Shown here: positions 49,193-58,425 of the stretch, in pieces
Numbering within the stretch: the stretch's first letter is position 1
Layout: each line of letters starts with the position of its first letter
Assembly: GCF_003710825.1 (NCBI RefSeq)
Contig: NZ_RHHQ01000008.1
Coordinates: 1 to 64,000 of the forward strand
DNA: 64,000 nt
Direction of reading: 5' to 3'
DNA from: Brevibacillus fluminis
GTDB lineage: Bacteria > Bacillota > Bacilli > Brevibacillales > Brevibacillaceae
Translations under genes and position numbers: made by a program
The notes under the pieces: model-generated
Database searches by the model: none
What the model was told of the DNA's origin: nothing
The model's input: the letters and a program-made list of their open reading frames with translations, nothing else

Positions 49193-49765
49193 TCAGTTCG
49201 CTTGCTTTTGCATTGCCCGCCTGAGTGCCAGCCTCGGATCGAGATTCTCATCGAGAATATGCTGGACGTACGCCTCCGCGCTCTTGCCGATTTCCTCCTC
49301 CGACGCCTGTGCAGCGCCAAACAGGAGAAAGGGGGGCAAAAACTTCATCCCGATCAAATTCGCGATCGCCTGCATCGGCCGTGTCAGCTCGCTGATGGAA
49401 AAGCTGTTGAACCCTCCTGCCTGATACGCCTTTTCGTGCGCACCGACCGATATCGCCAGCACGATCTCTTTACCTTGCAGCATGCGTCCGCCTTCCCCCG
49501 TGACCCATCCGTATTCCAGCACTTCCTCCTGCCATTGCTTCAAAAAAGACGGGATGTTGTACCAATACAGCGGGAACTGAAACACGATCCGCTCATGCGC
49601 GGACAGAAGCGCCTGCTCCCTCTTGCTATCTATCAACTTATCTGGGTACTCCTGATAAAGATTATGGAGCGTGATCCGGCTCTCTTGCTTCAATCGATTC
49701 GCCCATGTACGATTCACTCTCGAACGTTCAAGCGTAGGATGGCAAAGAATGACGATCGTTTTCAA
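49193..49765 (-). CDS. flavodoxin-like NAD(P)H quinone oxidoreductase (KefF/MdaB type)
   Basis: 190 residues. Flavodoxin-like fold with HPTLERSRVNRTW (FMN phosphate loop), RIVFQFPLYWYNIPSFLKQWQEEVL and the AYQAGGFNSFSISELTRPM segment of the family. It reduces quinones or electrophiles with two electrons from NAD(P)H. TTG start at 49765 with GGTGG upstream. Second gene of an operon with a TetR regulator (68-bp gap), a usual arrangement for quinone- or aldehyde-responsive detoxification. Confidence 0.87.
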   Translation of the reverse strand: MKTIVILCHPTLERSRVNRTWANRLKQESRITLHNLYQEYPDKLIDSKREQALLSAHERIVFQFPLYWYNIPSFLKQWQEEVLEYGWVTGEGGRMLQGKEIVLAISVGAHEKAYQAGGFNSFSISELTRPMQAIANLIGMKFLPPFLLFGAAQASEEEIGKSAEAYVQHILDENLDPRLALRRAMQKQAN

Positions 49766-49833
49766 CGTTTATCCACCAACCTTTCTACTAGATTTTTGAC
49801 TATCACGAATGCCAATTATAAAATCAAAAAAAA

Positions 49834-50487
49834 TTACGCTGGCGCAATAACCGCCAATGCGGACTCGATCACTTGCTCCAATACCGCATGGATCTTCTCT
49901 TCTTTCTCTCGCTCTGATGTTCCTTCTGCCGCCAGCTCCTGCTTCAGCTGTTCCAAGTAATGCATTCCTTGTGAAACAGCTCCCCAAAATTGCATGGCCA
50001 GCAAGCTCGGTTCGCCGCTGCGCACACTTTTCTCTTGGATCCCCCGCTCAATCGCCTGTGTCATCGGCTCGATGAAGCTTTTCATCCACTCAAAAGGGGA
50101 AAATTCCTCTGCCCCATACAAGTAATGCACATCCAGGCTGATCCGCGTATAAAAGCGCGAAATAGCCGGAGCATCCAACACCTGTCTGCACACCATCCGC
50201 GCATAGTCAGCAAACAGCTGGAATGCTGCAAGATTTTGCTCAAAATGAGCTTTCGTCCTTTGCTGCGTCGCATCCATCATGTATTCATACAGCTCGCGAA
50301 ACAGCGCCTGCTTGCTTTTGAAATAGTGGTATACCAGTCCGCGCGCCAGACCGGCTCGTTCCGCTATTTCACCGATCTCCGAAGCCGCATAGCCCTTATC
50401 CGCGTATACGAGGATCGCCGCTTGCAAAATCTCTTGTCTCCGCTGCTTGCGGATTTCTTCATTTTGCTCTTTCGTTCGTGGTGACAT
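49834..50487 (-). CDS. TetR/AcrR-family regulator
   Basis: 217 residues. HTH (about 10-55) with IGEIAERAGLARGLVYHYFKSKQ and an all-helical ligand domain. ATG 50487 follows AAAAGGAG. It lies upstream of the quinone reductase gene, and a perfect 18-bp palindrome sits at the promoter, so it probably represses both genes until it binds an electrophile. The ligand is not known. Confidence 0.87.
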   Translation of the reverse strand: MSPRTKEQNEEIRKQRRQEILQAAILVYADKGYAASEIGEIAERAGLARGLVYHYFKSKQALFRELYEYMMDATQQRTKAHFEQNLAAFQLFADYARMVCRQVLDAPAISRFYTRISLDVHYLYGAEEFSPFEWMKSFIEPMTQAIERGIQEKSVRSGEPSLLAMQFWGAVSQGMHYLEQLKQELAAEGTSEREKEEKIHAVLEQVIESALAVIAPA

Positions 50488-50502
50488 AGAAGCTCCTTTT
50501 AC

Positions 50503-50554
50503 ATTGACATTCGTGTCAATCAAAATCTTACACAAAATTGGGCATTGCTGTCAA
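50503..50554 (-). promoter_or_regulatory. promoter and operator of the TetR/quinone reductase operon
   Basis: Minus strand -35 TTGACA (50554-50549), 18 bp, -10 TAAGAT (50530-50525). The palindrome ATTGACA-TTCG-TGTCAAT (50503-50520) covers the transcription start region. Confidence 0.7.
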
Positions 50555-50590
50555 TCCCATGCTTTCGACAATATCGCTATCTGCGCACGT

Positions 50591-50624
50591 AAAAGCCCGC
50601 TCGGCAAATCCCCGGCGGGCTTTT
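50591..50624 (-). terminator. intrinsic terminator of the DmpA-like gene
   Basis: AAAAGCCCGC/GCGGGCTTTT stem (bidirectional) 41 bp past the stop. Confidence 0.8.
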
Positions 50625-50664
50625 GGTCGCCTGTTCGTGTGGCAACAGACGGATGAGAATCATC

Positions 50665-51753
50665 CTATTCAAAAGGGAACGCGTGAACGACCTGCTGATT
50701 GCGTCCGGTTGTGGTCACAGCCTGTGACAGCGAATTCAAGATCGCTTCCTCTGCCGCTTCTGCCGCCGCCATAAACAGATGGTTCATCACCGGATGGTCC
50801 TCGCGCAGCTGCGTGCGGGACTCCGTCACTTCCTGCGAGTGGTGCGGAATCTTGTGGGCGGTGGAAAACGCGATTACGATATCGCCGCTGCCGTGGCTGA
50901 AGTGGCTGCCCGTCCTGCCGAGCCCGATACCCGCACGTTTTGCGATGCGCAGCAGCTGCCTGTCGCTCACCGGCGCATCTGTGGCCACTACCAAAATAAT
51001 CGAACCATCTGCTACTTTATCGATTGCTCCTTCCCGATTTCGCGGCAAATAGTTGTCCAGCAAAAATTCGTCTTTTCCGCCGAAATTGCTCAGCACGAGC
51101 ACGCCAACCGTATAGCCGGGTTGATCATCGAGCGACACGATCCGTGACGATGTGCCGATGCCCCCTTTGTAGCCAAAGCAAACCATTCCTTTGCCAGCGC
51201 CGACCGCACCTTCTTCCGCCTGCTCACAAGAAGCCGCACGAATCGCTGCGATCGCATCCTCTGGCGTTACGGCACATTTGCGTATCGAGTTGAGGTGGCT
51301 GTCGTTGCACTCCCCTGCCACGATGTTGATCGTTCCTGTCGTGTCGCCGATTTCTTCATTTTGCTCTAGCATATAAGAAAGCGCACCTTGCACGACCGCC
51401 GGAACGGAAAACGTGTTGGTGAGCATGATCGGCGATTCCAGCACGCCCAGCTCATTGACCTGGACCAGCCCCGTCGTTTTGCCGAATCCGTTGAGCACAT
51501 AGCTTGCAGCCGTCACCTTTTCTTGGAACAGGTTTCCTTCGTGTGGGAGAATGGCGGTAACACCCGTGCAAGCATACTCACCACTCGCATCATCGAGCGG
51601 CCTGTCCAACGTAACATGTCCGACTTTGACACCGCTTACATCCGTGATGCAATTTTTACTGCCGGGCTGTAGTTTACCAACAACGATGCCCCGTTCACGT
51701 ACCTTCACCCTTCTGTCTGATTGTTTCAAATCATGCGACTCCTTCATGTACAT
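50665..51753 (-). CDS. P1-family (S58) aminopeptidase, DmpA/BapA-like
   Basis: 362 residues. The Ntn-like DmpA fold self-cleaves before a nucleophilic Ser; here Gly250-Ser251 in DGSIILVVATDAP fits that site. Other family motifs: ITDVSGVKVGH, LTNTFSVP, GYKGGIGTSSR. Relatives cut D-amino acids or beta-amino acids from peptide N-termini. ATG 51753 follows GGAGGG. It lies beyond a terminator from the M19 dipeptidase gene, so it has its own promoter, but it adjoins the peptide-uptake operon. Confidence 0.88.
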   Translation of the reverse strand: MYMKESHDLKQSDRRVKVRERGIVVGKLQPGSKNCITDVSGVKVGHVTLDRPLDDASGEYACTGVTAILPHEGNLFQEKVTAASYVLNGFGKTTGLVQVNELGVLESPIMLTNTFSVPAVVQGALSYMLEQNEEIGDTTGTINIVAGECNDSHLNSIRKCAVTPEDAIAAIRAASCEQAEEGAVGAGKGMVCFGYKGGIGTSSRIVSLDDQPGYTVGVLVLSNFGGKDEFLLDNYLPRNREGAIDKVADGSIILVVATDAPVSDRQLLRIAKRAGIGLGRTGSHFSHGSGDIVIAFSTAHKIPHHSQEVTESRTQLREDHPVMNHLFMAAAEAAEEAILNSLSQAVTTTGRNQQVVHAFPFE

Positions 51754-51840
51754 GCCCTCCGCCTCCTCTAATCAAGACTATTGTATATGCTGGGCATACA
51801 TTTGTCCAAATGTTGGTTCTTCGCCAGAACAGTAAATTCA

Positions 51841-51892
51841 AAACAGCGGTAGCCTTAGACGATAATAAAGTCTTAGGCTAACCGCTGTTTTC
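51841..51892 (-). terminator. intrinsic terminator of the dipeptide operon
   Basis: A stem of about 20 bp (AAACAGCGGT-AGCCTTAGAC and complement) with T on both strands, 36 bp past the M19 dipeptidase stop. Confidence 0.85.
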
Positions 51893-51927
51893 CTCATCAC
51901 TCGATCCGGTTCGTAAGTGAAACCCTA

Positions 51928-52929
51928 TTACTTCAAAACTTCACTGTACACCCTCATAAAGTTTTTGCTCAAAAATCCTTCAATCACTTCATCCTTATAC
52001 CCTCTTTTCGAGAGAGCACGGATTAGATCAGGTATCTTGGAGTGTCCTTTTACAACATCAAAATTTTTGCGAGGCATCTTTTCCAAGCTATCCGGAGACT
52101 CGTACTTCATAAATGGCTCGATAATATCAAGACCGAGCCCGATGTGTTCCACACCTACCAGCTTGACGATATGGTCCACATGGTCCACGAGGTGGTCCAG
52201 ATCAGACTCTTCATCCGTATTTCCTACAAAAATGTTTACGCCATTCATGCCGATAACACCATTGGTGGAAGCAATCGCCTTGATCTGTTCATCCGTAAGA
52301 TTACGCATAGAGTTGACGAGAGATCGACAATTGGAATGGGAAGCAATAATCGGCTTTTTAGAAAACTTCATGACATCCCAGAAGCCCTCATCATTTAAGT
52401 GACTCACGTCGATGATCATTCCCATCGCTTCCGCCTCTTCAACCACTTGTACGCCAAAATCGGTGAGTCCACCCTTTCTACCCTCACGCTTTGGCGTAAA
52501 ATGACTGCCGTCACCAACGAAATTACGTCTACTCCACACCAGCCCCATAAAACGAACGCCCAATTCGTAAAAAACGCGAATCAAACTTAAATCGTTTGAT
52601 AGAGGTTCAGCTCCTTCTAGAGACAGGACAAAACCTACTTTACCCGTTGCTTTTGCTGTTTGGATATCATCAACGTTCTTACAAATCATGATTTTATCCG
52701 GTGATTCACTTGCTTCAGCATGCAGAGCACTGATTTGCTGTAGTGCTTTTCTCATGCCCATCTCCGGTAAGAATATGTCATCGATAAAAATAGCGGCAAC
52801 AATGATATTCACCCCGCCTGCCACAAACTCAGGCAAAAAGTCCGTTTCGATAACTTTTCGTCTGCCCTGCTCTCTTTGAATGGCAACGTCTAACAACAAG
52901 TCAAAATGACCATCAATGATATGAGTCAT
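51928..52929 (-). CDS. M19-family (membrane/renal-type) dipeptidase
   Basis: 333 residues. Zinc ligands: HxD at His8-Asp10, bridging Glu105 (LEGAE), His in DVSHLN and His in ASHSNCRSL. M19 enzymes hydrolyse dipeptides, including those with a C-terminal D-residue. No signal peptide, so it acts in the cytosol on imported dipeptides. Last gene of the ABC operon, 25 bp after the second ATPase gene. Confidence 0.9.
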   Translation of the reverse strand: MTHIIDGHFDLLLDVAIQREQGRRKVIETDFLPEFVAGGVNIIVAAIFIDDIFLPEMGMRKALQQISALHAEASESPDKIMICKNVDDIQTAKATGKVGFVLSLEGAEPLSNDLSLIRVFYELGVRFMGLVWSRRNFVGDGSHFTPKREGRKGGLTDFGVQVVEEAEAMGMIIDVSHLNDEGFWDVMKFSKKPIIASHSNCRSLVNSMRNLTDEQIKAIASTNGVIGMNGVNIFVGNTDEESDLDHLVDHVDHIVKLVGVEHIGLGLDIIEPFMKYESPDSLEKMPRKNFDVVKGHSKIPDLIRALSKRGYKDEVIEGFLSKNFMRVYSEVLK

Positions 52930-52954
52930 GCTTTATCACTCCTTTAAATAAATA

Positions 52955-53734
52955 TCACACTGATCGCGTCTTCCCTTCGCCATCCTTGTTCATTTTTGAC
53001 ATACTGGACAAGAGCCGTTGTGAATAGGCTTCTCGAGGACGGGTAAAAAACGCTTCCGTTTCATTCTCTTCGACAAGCCTGCCGTGATAGAGTACACCAA
53101 CCCGATCACACATATAGCGGATAACAGACATGTCATGGGAGATAAACAGGTACGTAAGCCCACGTTCGTGCTGCAGTGATTTGAGCAAATTCAAGATTTG
53201 CGCCTGAATGGAGATGTCAAGTGCAGAGGTAGGCTCGTCGAGAATAATGAAATCCGGTTCGGTGATGATGGCCCTGGCAATGGCGATCCGCTGGCGCTGT
53301 CCGCCCGAAAATTCATGCGGAAAGCGGGACAGATGATCTTCGAGCAATCCGACGCGCCTCACGAGAGCGCCGAGGTAGTCATCGCCTGATCTGCGTTTCG
53401 CTTCTGCCTTAGGAAGGGCACGCAGGGGTTCCGTAATGATCTGGCGGATGTTCATCCGAATATCCAATGAGGACTGCGGGTCCTGGAAAACAACCTGAAG
53501 ACTACCGGGTCTGGGCCGTATATAGCGGCCATTCTTCCACAGCTCCTGGTTCTTAAAGGAGACTTGCCCATTCGTCGGTTCCAGTAGACCACAGATCATG
53601 TTGCCTATCGTACTCTTCCCCGATCCTGATTCACCGACGAGTCCGTACGTTTCCCCTTTCTCGATCTGGAACGATACATGATCGACCGCTGTGGAGGTTC
53701 CAAATACTTTCCCCAAATCATTGATTGACAGCAT
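52955..53734 (-). CDS. dipeptide/oligopeptide ABC transporter ATP-binding protein (DppF/OppF type)
   Basis: 259 residues. Walker A GESGSGKST, signature SGGQRQRIAIARA, Walker B FIILDEPTSALD. Shorter than usual OppF (about 320): the C-terminal extension with the Cys-rich motif is absent. It overlaps the previous gene by 17 bp, so translation is probably coupled. It forms the ATPase heterodimer with the DppD-type protein. Confidence 0.9.
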   Translation of the reverse strand: MLSINDLGKVFGTSTAVDHVSFQIEKGETYGLVGESGSGKSTIGNMICGLLEPTNGQVSFKNQELWKNGRYIRPRPGSLQVVFQDPQSSLDIRMNIRQIITEPLRALPKAEAKRRSGDDYLGALVRRVGLLEDHLSRFPHEFSGGQRQRIAIARAIITEPDFIILDEPTSALDISIQAQILNLLKSLQHERGLTYLFISHDMSVIRYMCDRVGVLYHGRLVEENETEAFFTRPREAYSQRLLSSMSKMNKDGEGKTRSV

Positions 53735-54692
53735 GGTCCACGTTCACCTCCCAACAGGCACTACGATGTCCGGAAGCACTTATGACGAAAGGCGGCTTGT
53801 GATGGCAACGCGCGGAGCGAAGCGGACAGCGGTCCAAAAAGGCGCAGCCGGACGGTCGTTTTCTCGCGTTGAAGGACTCCCCTTCGATAATCTTTAACGG
53901 CTTGTTTTTGTCTTTTCCTTCGGGCAACGCTTCGATTAAAGCGCGCGTATAGGGATGATTGGAATGATGCAGCACATCCGCGGTTTTTCCCGATTCCACA
54001 ACCGTACCGCCGTACATGACGTACACTCTGTCGCACATGTCGGCTACCACCCCGATGTCGTGGGTAATCAGCATGACGCTTGTGCCTGTTTGTGCACTCA
54101 AATCCTTCATCAATTTGAGTACCTCCGCTTGAACCGTTACATCCAGTGCTGTGGTCGGTTCATCTGCGATCAACAGCTCCGGGGGAGACGACATGGCAAG
54201 AGCAACGACCACCCGTTGTCTCATTCCACCGCTCAACTCGTACGGATATTGCCGAAAGGTCTTTTCTGGGTCTTTCATTTGTACAGCGGCCAGCGCTTCC
54301 ACAGCCAGCCGTTCCGCTTCCGTACGGGAGACGCCTCGATGTTTGCGAATGACGTTGGCAAGCTGTTGGCCGATGCGCATCGTCGGGTTCAATGCGGTCA
54401 TCGGCTCTTGAAAGACCATGCCGATTTTCTTGCCGCGCAGCGCCTGAATCTCTCTTTCCTTGAGCGAAAGGATGTCGTGCCCACGAAAGCGAATGCTTCC
54501 CCCAGTGTAATTCGCGTTGCGGTCCAGCAGCCGCAGGACCGACTGGGCTGTCACCGATTTTCCCGAACCTGATTCACCTACAATCCCGATGATTTCTCCC
54601 GGGTGAATCGCAAGCGATACACGATCAAGCACGGGTATGGTTCCATAGATGGATTGAAAAGAAACGGATAACTCGGATATTTCCAGCAGCAT
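53718..54692 (-). CDS. dipeptide/oligopeptide ABC transporter ATP-binding protein (DppD/OppD type)
   Basis: 324 residues. Walker A GESGSGKSV, signature SGGMRQRVVVALAM, Walker B LLIADEPTTALD, His switch ITHDIG, and the C-terminal oligopeptide-transporter extension with the Cys cluster CAFLDRCPLRSARC, which in relatives binds an iron-sulfur cluster. It lies 10 bp after the permease gene. Confidence 0.92.
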   Translation of the reverse strand: MLLEISELSVSFQSIYGTIPVLDRVSLAIHPGEIIGIVGESGSGKSVTAQSVLRLLDRNANYTGGSIRFRGHDILSLKEREIQALRGKKIGMVFQEPMTALNPTMRIGQQLANVIRKHRGVSRTEAERLAVEALAAVQMKDPEKTFRQYPYELSGGMRQRVVVALAMSSPPELLIADEPTTALDVTVQAEVLKLMKDLSAQTGTSVMLITHDIGVVADMCDRVYVMYGGTVVESGKTADVLHHSNHPYTRALIEALPEGKDKNKPLKIIEGESFNARKRPSGCAFLDRCPLRSARCHHKPPFVISASGHRSACWEVNVDHAVNQ

Positions 54693-54702
54693 CGTGTACC
54701 AC

Positions 54703-55599
54703 CTACCTCGCTGATTTGGGGTCCAGCATATCGCGCAAGCCGTCCCCTAAAATGTTAAAGCTGATCGATACCAAAAAGATGGCGATTCCAGGGAAGGTCG
54801 GGTACCACCATTGATCCAGAAAGTACTTCCAGCCGGTATTGATCAGGGCGCCCCATTCCGGCGTCGGCGGCTGCACACCTAATCCGAGGAATCCTAGCGT
54901 CGCTACCAACAGGATGGTATCTCCCAGATCGAGCGTCATTTGTATAATGACAGGGGTAGCGACGTTCGGTACGATGTGGCGGAGGATAATCCAGCTATCG
55001 GACAGACCGAATGTTCGGGCAGCCTTCACATACAATTTCTCTTTAACCACCAGCGTTTCGCTTCTGGCGAGGCGAACAAAGGCGGGAATCTTGACAATAA
55101 CAATTGCAAAAACCGCGTTCAACAAGCTCGGTCCAAGCGCCGCAGAGAGCGCCATAGCGAGAATTAACGTGGGAAAAGCGAAAATGATGTCCATGAGTCG
55201 CATAATGATCTGTCCAATCTTGCCACCCTTATACCCCGCCACCGCCCCAAGCACGATGCCGATGAAACCGGACACCAGAATGATCGAGACACCCATACCA
55301 AGCGATAGTCGAGTACCGTAAATCACGCGGGAAAACAGATCGCGTCCTACCTCGTCCGTCCCAAACCAGTGATCGATAGAGGGCTTCTGCAGCGCCAGAT
55401 CCATTTGTACCTGCTCCGGGCTATGAGGTGTCAGTATGGGAGCGAAGAGCGCGACAAGGACGAACAGAAGAAAGATCACTCCGCCAACCATTGTGAGCGG
55501 ATTTCGCCGTAACCGGCTCCAAAAGATATGCGCAGTGCCGGGCATTCTCGCCGGAATCACTGCCGATTGAGAAGAAGGTGCCATTTGTGGTGTTTCCAT
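54703..55599 (-). CDS. dipeptide ABC transporter permease (DppC type)
   Basis: 298 residues, six membrane helices, N-terminal DppC/OppC extension (HSPEQVQMDLALQKPSIDHWFGTDEVGRDLFSR) and EAA loop VKAARTFGLSDSWIILRHIVPN. It follows the DppB-type permease by 11 bp. ATG 55599 has AAGGAG upstream. Confidence 0.92.
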   Translation of the reverse strand: METPQMAPSSQSAVIPARMPGTAHIFWSRLRRNPLTMVGGVIFLLFVLVALFAPILTPHSPEQVQMDLALQKPSIDHWFGTDEVGRDLFSRVIYGTRLSLGMGVSIILVSGFIGIVLGAVAGYKGGKIGQIIMRLMDIIFAFPTLILAMALSAALGPSLLNAVFAIVIVKIPAFVRLARSETLVVKEKLYVKAARTFGLSDSWIILRHIVPNVATPVIIQMTLDLGDTILLVATLGFLGLGVQPPTPEWGALINTGWKYFLDQWWYPTFPGIAIFLVSISFNILGDGLRDMLDPKSAR

Positions 55600-55610
55600 G
55601 CGATCGCTCC

Positions 55611-56618
55611 TTATTCACGAATTTGCGGGTCTAGTGCCAGATATAGCAGATCGACAATAAGATTGATCAGGACATATCCGATTGCAATCAAAATGGTAAA
55701 GCCCATGATGGCCGGAAAATCCAGGTAGCCGATGGAATCCACAACGTATTTGCCGACACCGGGCCAGTTAAAAATGGTTTCCGTTATCACTGCTCCGCCG
55801 AGCAGAGAACCGATTGACAACCCTATAATCGTCACCGTCGGCATCAGTGCATTGCGGAGCGCATAGCGGACGATCAAGAGTCCTGCTGAGATGCCATTGG
55901 CACGTGCCGTCTTAATGTAATCCTGCTGCAAGACGTCCAGCATCGAAGCGCGGATTTGCCTGGTTATGGCCGAAACATGGGCGAGCGCTAGAATGGAACC
56001 CGGCAAAATCAAATGGAGCACAGTGCTGTGAAGCGCTTCCATATTTCCTGTCAACAGGCTGTCAACCATATACAAGCCCGTAATGGTCGGCGGCGGCTCG
56101 ACGAACAAATCAATTCGCTCCGACGCTGGCAGCCAGCCAAGAACGCCATAAAACAAAATAATCACCATCAGTCCGCTCCAGAAAACCGGGAGCGAGACGC
56201 CGCTAAACGAAAAAATCCTGCCGAGATGATCCCACACGGTGTTAGCCTTGACAGCGGTCAGTACCCCGATCGCGACACCGACAATGATGGCTACTGCAAA
56301 AGAACACAAGACCAGCTCAAGGGTTGCCGGAAAGTAGGAAACCAAGTCTTCCAGGACGGGCTGCTGAGTTCGCAGCGAAGTCCCCAAGTCACCGGTGAAC
56401 AACCCTTTCATATAGTGCAGATATTGCATGTAAAGCGGGTCATTCAACCCCATTTGTTCGCGTACTCGCTGGTAGGTTTCCGCAGACGCCTTTACCCCAA
56501 CGACCATCCGGGCAGGATCACCCGGAATGACGTTGGACATGAGAAACGTAATGCATGAAACGCCGAAGATGACCAGAACCAGCATGAGCAGGCGATTGCG
56601 TATCACTGCCCACATCAC
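55611..56618 (-). CDS. dipeptide ABC transporter permease (DppB type)
   Basis: 335 residues, six membrane helices, DppB N-terminus (VIRNRLLMLVLVIFGVSCITF, VIPGDPA, LGLNDPLYMQY-like) and EAA loop YIKTARANGISAGLLIVRYALRNA. It follows the binding-protein gene by 17 bp. Confidence 0.92.
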   Translation of the reverse strand: MMWAVIRNRLLMLVLVIFGVSCITFLMSNVIPGDPARMVVGVKASAETYQRVREQMGLNDPLYMQYLHYMKGLFTGDLGTSLRTQQPVLEDLVSYFPATLELVLCSFAVAIIVGVAIGVLTAVKANTVWDHLGRIFSFSGVSLPVFWSGLMVIILFYGVLGWLPASERIDLFVEPPPTITGLYMVDSLLTGNMEALHSTVLHLILPGSILALAHVSAITRQIRASMLDVLQQDYIKTARANGISAGLLIVRYALRNALMPTVTIIGLSIGSLLGGAVITETIFNWPGVGKYVVDSIGYLDFPAIMGFTILIAIGYVLINLIVDLLYLALDPQIRE

Positions 56619-56635
56619 GTCATCACATCCTTCAG

Positions 56636-58201
56636 TTACTCGCTGATTGACATATCCTGCAAGTTGTACACTCCTTCAAGCATCGGGTTGTATTTGAACC
56701 CTTGCACTTTTTTGGAGATGGGCAGCACATACTGGCGCTGATCGAGATAGACATAGACCGCGTCTTCATTGACGATCTTGGTGACGTCCTGATACAGCTT
56801 TAGGCGTTGCTCCTTATCTTGAAGTGAGGCAGCCTCGCGCACCAATTTGTCCACTTCGTCGTTCTTATAGAATGAGCGGTTGCCGGACAGCCCCCAGTAT
56901 TTGGAATCAAACCAAGGAGTCATGAATTCCAATGGATCTGCCGTATCAGGAACCCACCGTCCGAAGCTCAGGTCAAACTCGCCCTTGTCCAGCATTTCAC
57001 GCATCGTCGCGTACGCAACTTTGTTCAGCTTGACTTTGATGCCGATTTGCGCTAAATCGTTTTGCAGCGCCAAAGCCATTGGTTCCCACATTGGCACATT
57101 GTCGGTGTAGAGTAGCGTCAATTCGATTCCGCTTTTGCCGGACTCACTTAGCAGTTGCTTGGCTTTGTCGACATCATAATTGTACATTTTGGCGTTTTCG
57201 TCGTGCCCCCACAAGCCTTCCGGTATTGGCCCACGAAATGGGATCGCTGTATCTTTTTGAATATTCTTTATAACCGACTGGTAGTTGGTTGCATAACTGA
57301 TCGCTTGGCGCACTTTTTTGTCCTTGAGCGCTTCGTTTCCTTTTCCGATGTTCATGTAGATGTAATCGACCATCAGTGACGGCGCTTTAATCAGTTCTAA
57401 TTCCGGTACCTTTTCCAGCCCTAAAAGCTGTTCGATAGGAATGCCTTCAGCGATGTCGATCTCCCCTTTGGTCAGCTTCAAGCGGGTTGCCGACACATCC
57501 GAGTTGATCTGGAAGTAGACCGTACCAATCTTCGGCTTCTTGGCTGAATTCGGGTTTGGAATATACTTGTAGTACCGCCCTTTTTTGTATTCCGCCAATT
57601 GATACGGGCCACTGCCGGCCGTGTTCACTGCCAGCCATCCCTGGGCGAGGTCACCGTCTTTTTCATGCTCCATCACTTTAGGGTTGACGATGGATCCGTA
57701 GTTGCCCGCGACTCTCGGGAGGAAGACCGGATACGGCTCCTTCAGCGTAAACTCGACCTTGTACGGATCGAGCACTTTGATTTCATCGATCATGTTGAAA
57801 GAATCGGAAGGTCCCTTCCCGATTTTCAGCAACCGGTCGAACGTGAACTTGACGGCGTCCGCGTTGACTTCCGTACCGTCCGCGAACTTATGCCCCTGTT
57901 CCAGCGTGAAGGTATACACCTTGCTGTCCGGGCTGACCTCCCATTTCTTAGAAAGCCCTGGTACAAGATCGGTTTTCTCGCCATCATACTCAAGCAACCG
58001 TTCGTACGAATAGTAGCCCAGCTTATAAGCTGAGTTGTCCACGGTGACCGCCGGGTCGATTGGACCTGGCTCTGCCGGAATGGAAATGACGAGCTGCTGT
58101 TCTTTTTTTACTGTCGTCCCCCCTGGTGCTGCTTCCTGCTTGGAACAGGCAGCGGCTGACAGAAGGAGCACCGCTAGCAAGCCAATGGTTAAACGCTTCA
58201 T
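56636..58201 (-). CDS. peptide-binding lipoprotein of the dipeptide ABC transporter (SBP_bac_5)
   Basis: 521 residues. Lipobox LSAAAC (Cys about 20). The SBP_bac_5 fold with YSYERLLEYDG, TFTLEQGHKFADGTEVNADAVKFTFDRL and ISYATNYQSV is the DppA/OppA/nickel-binding type. First gene of a six-gene operon ending in an M19 dipeptidase. It is divergent from a YesMN-type two-component system that probably controls it. No terminator separates it from the permease genes. Confidence 0.92.
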   Translation of the reverse strand: MKRLTIGLLAVLLLSAAACSKQEAAPGGTTVKKEQQLVISIPAEPGPIDPAVTVDNSAYKLGYYSYERLLEYDGEKTDLVPGLSKKWEVSPDSKVYTFTLEQGHKFADGTEVNADAVKFTFDRLLKIGKGPSDSFNMIDEIKVLDPYKVEFTLKEPYPVFLPRVAGNYGSIVNPKVMEHEKDGDLAQGWLAVNTAGSGPYQLAEYKKGRYYKYIPNPNSAKKPKIGTVYFQINSDVSATRLKLTKGEIDIAEGIPIEQLLGLEKVPELELIKAPSLMVDYIYMNIGKGNEALKDKKVRQAISYATNYQSVIKNIQKDTAIPFRGPIPEGLWGHDENAKMYNYDVDKAKQLLSESGKSGIELTLLYTDNVPMWEPMALALQNDLAQIGIKVKLNKVAYATMREMLDKGEFDLSFGRWVPDTADPLEFMTPWFDSKYWGLSGNRSFYKNDEVDKLVREAASLQDKEQRLKLYQDVTKIVNEDAVYVYLDQRQYVLPISKKVQGFKYNPMLEGVYNLQDMSISE

Positions 58202-58425
58202 TCAAACTTCCCTCCTATAATTGATCCAGATAAATGATGAACTAGTTCAAATTTTTTGTTTATAGTACAATTTAAAAGCAAAGGTCCTTATTGGAATAGG
58301 TGCGAATTTAGGGATTTGGTATCTTTTTTTGGTATTATCGCATTTCAAGTAGATTGCTGCTTGCAGTTGAGGTATTTTCAAAAGTAATAAAATGAAAGCG
58401 TTTCACGGACAAAGGAGGCGGGGAA
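58202..58425. promoter_or_regulatory. divergent control region of the dipeptide operon and the two-component system
   Basis: 224 AT-rich bp. A perfect 12-bp palindrome, TGAACTAGTTCA (58238-58249), lies 37 bp before the binding-protein start. A cre-like TGAAAGCGTTTCA (58393-58405) is just before the response-regulator ribosome site but is one base short of the CcpA consensus. Promoters could not be placed with confidence. Confidence 0.45.

Noticed and set aside
58393..58405. CcpA cre site before the response regulator
   Set aside because: TGAAAGCGTTTCA is a neat palindrome but one base shorter than the cre consensus. It is kept only as a note in the control region.
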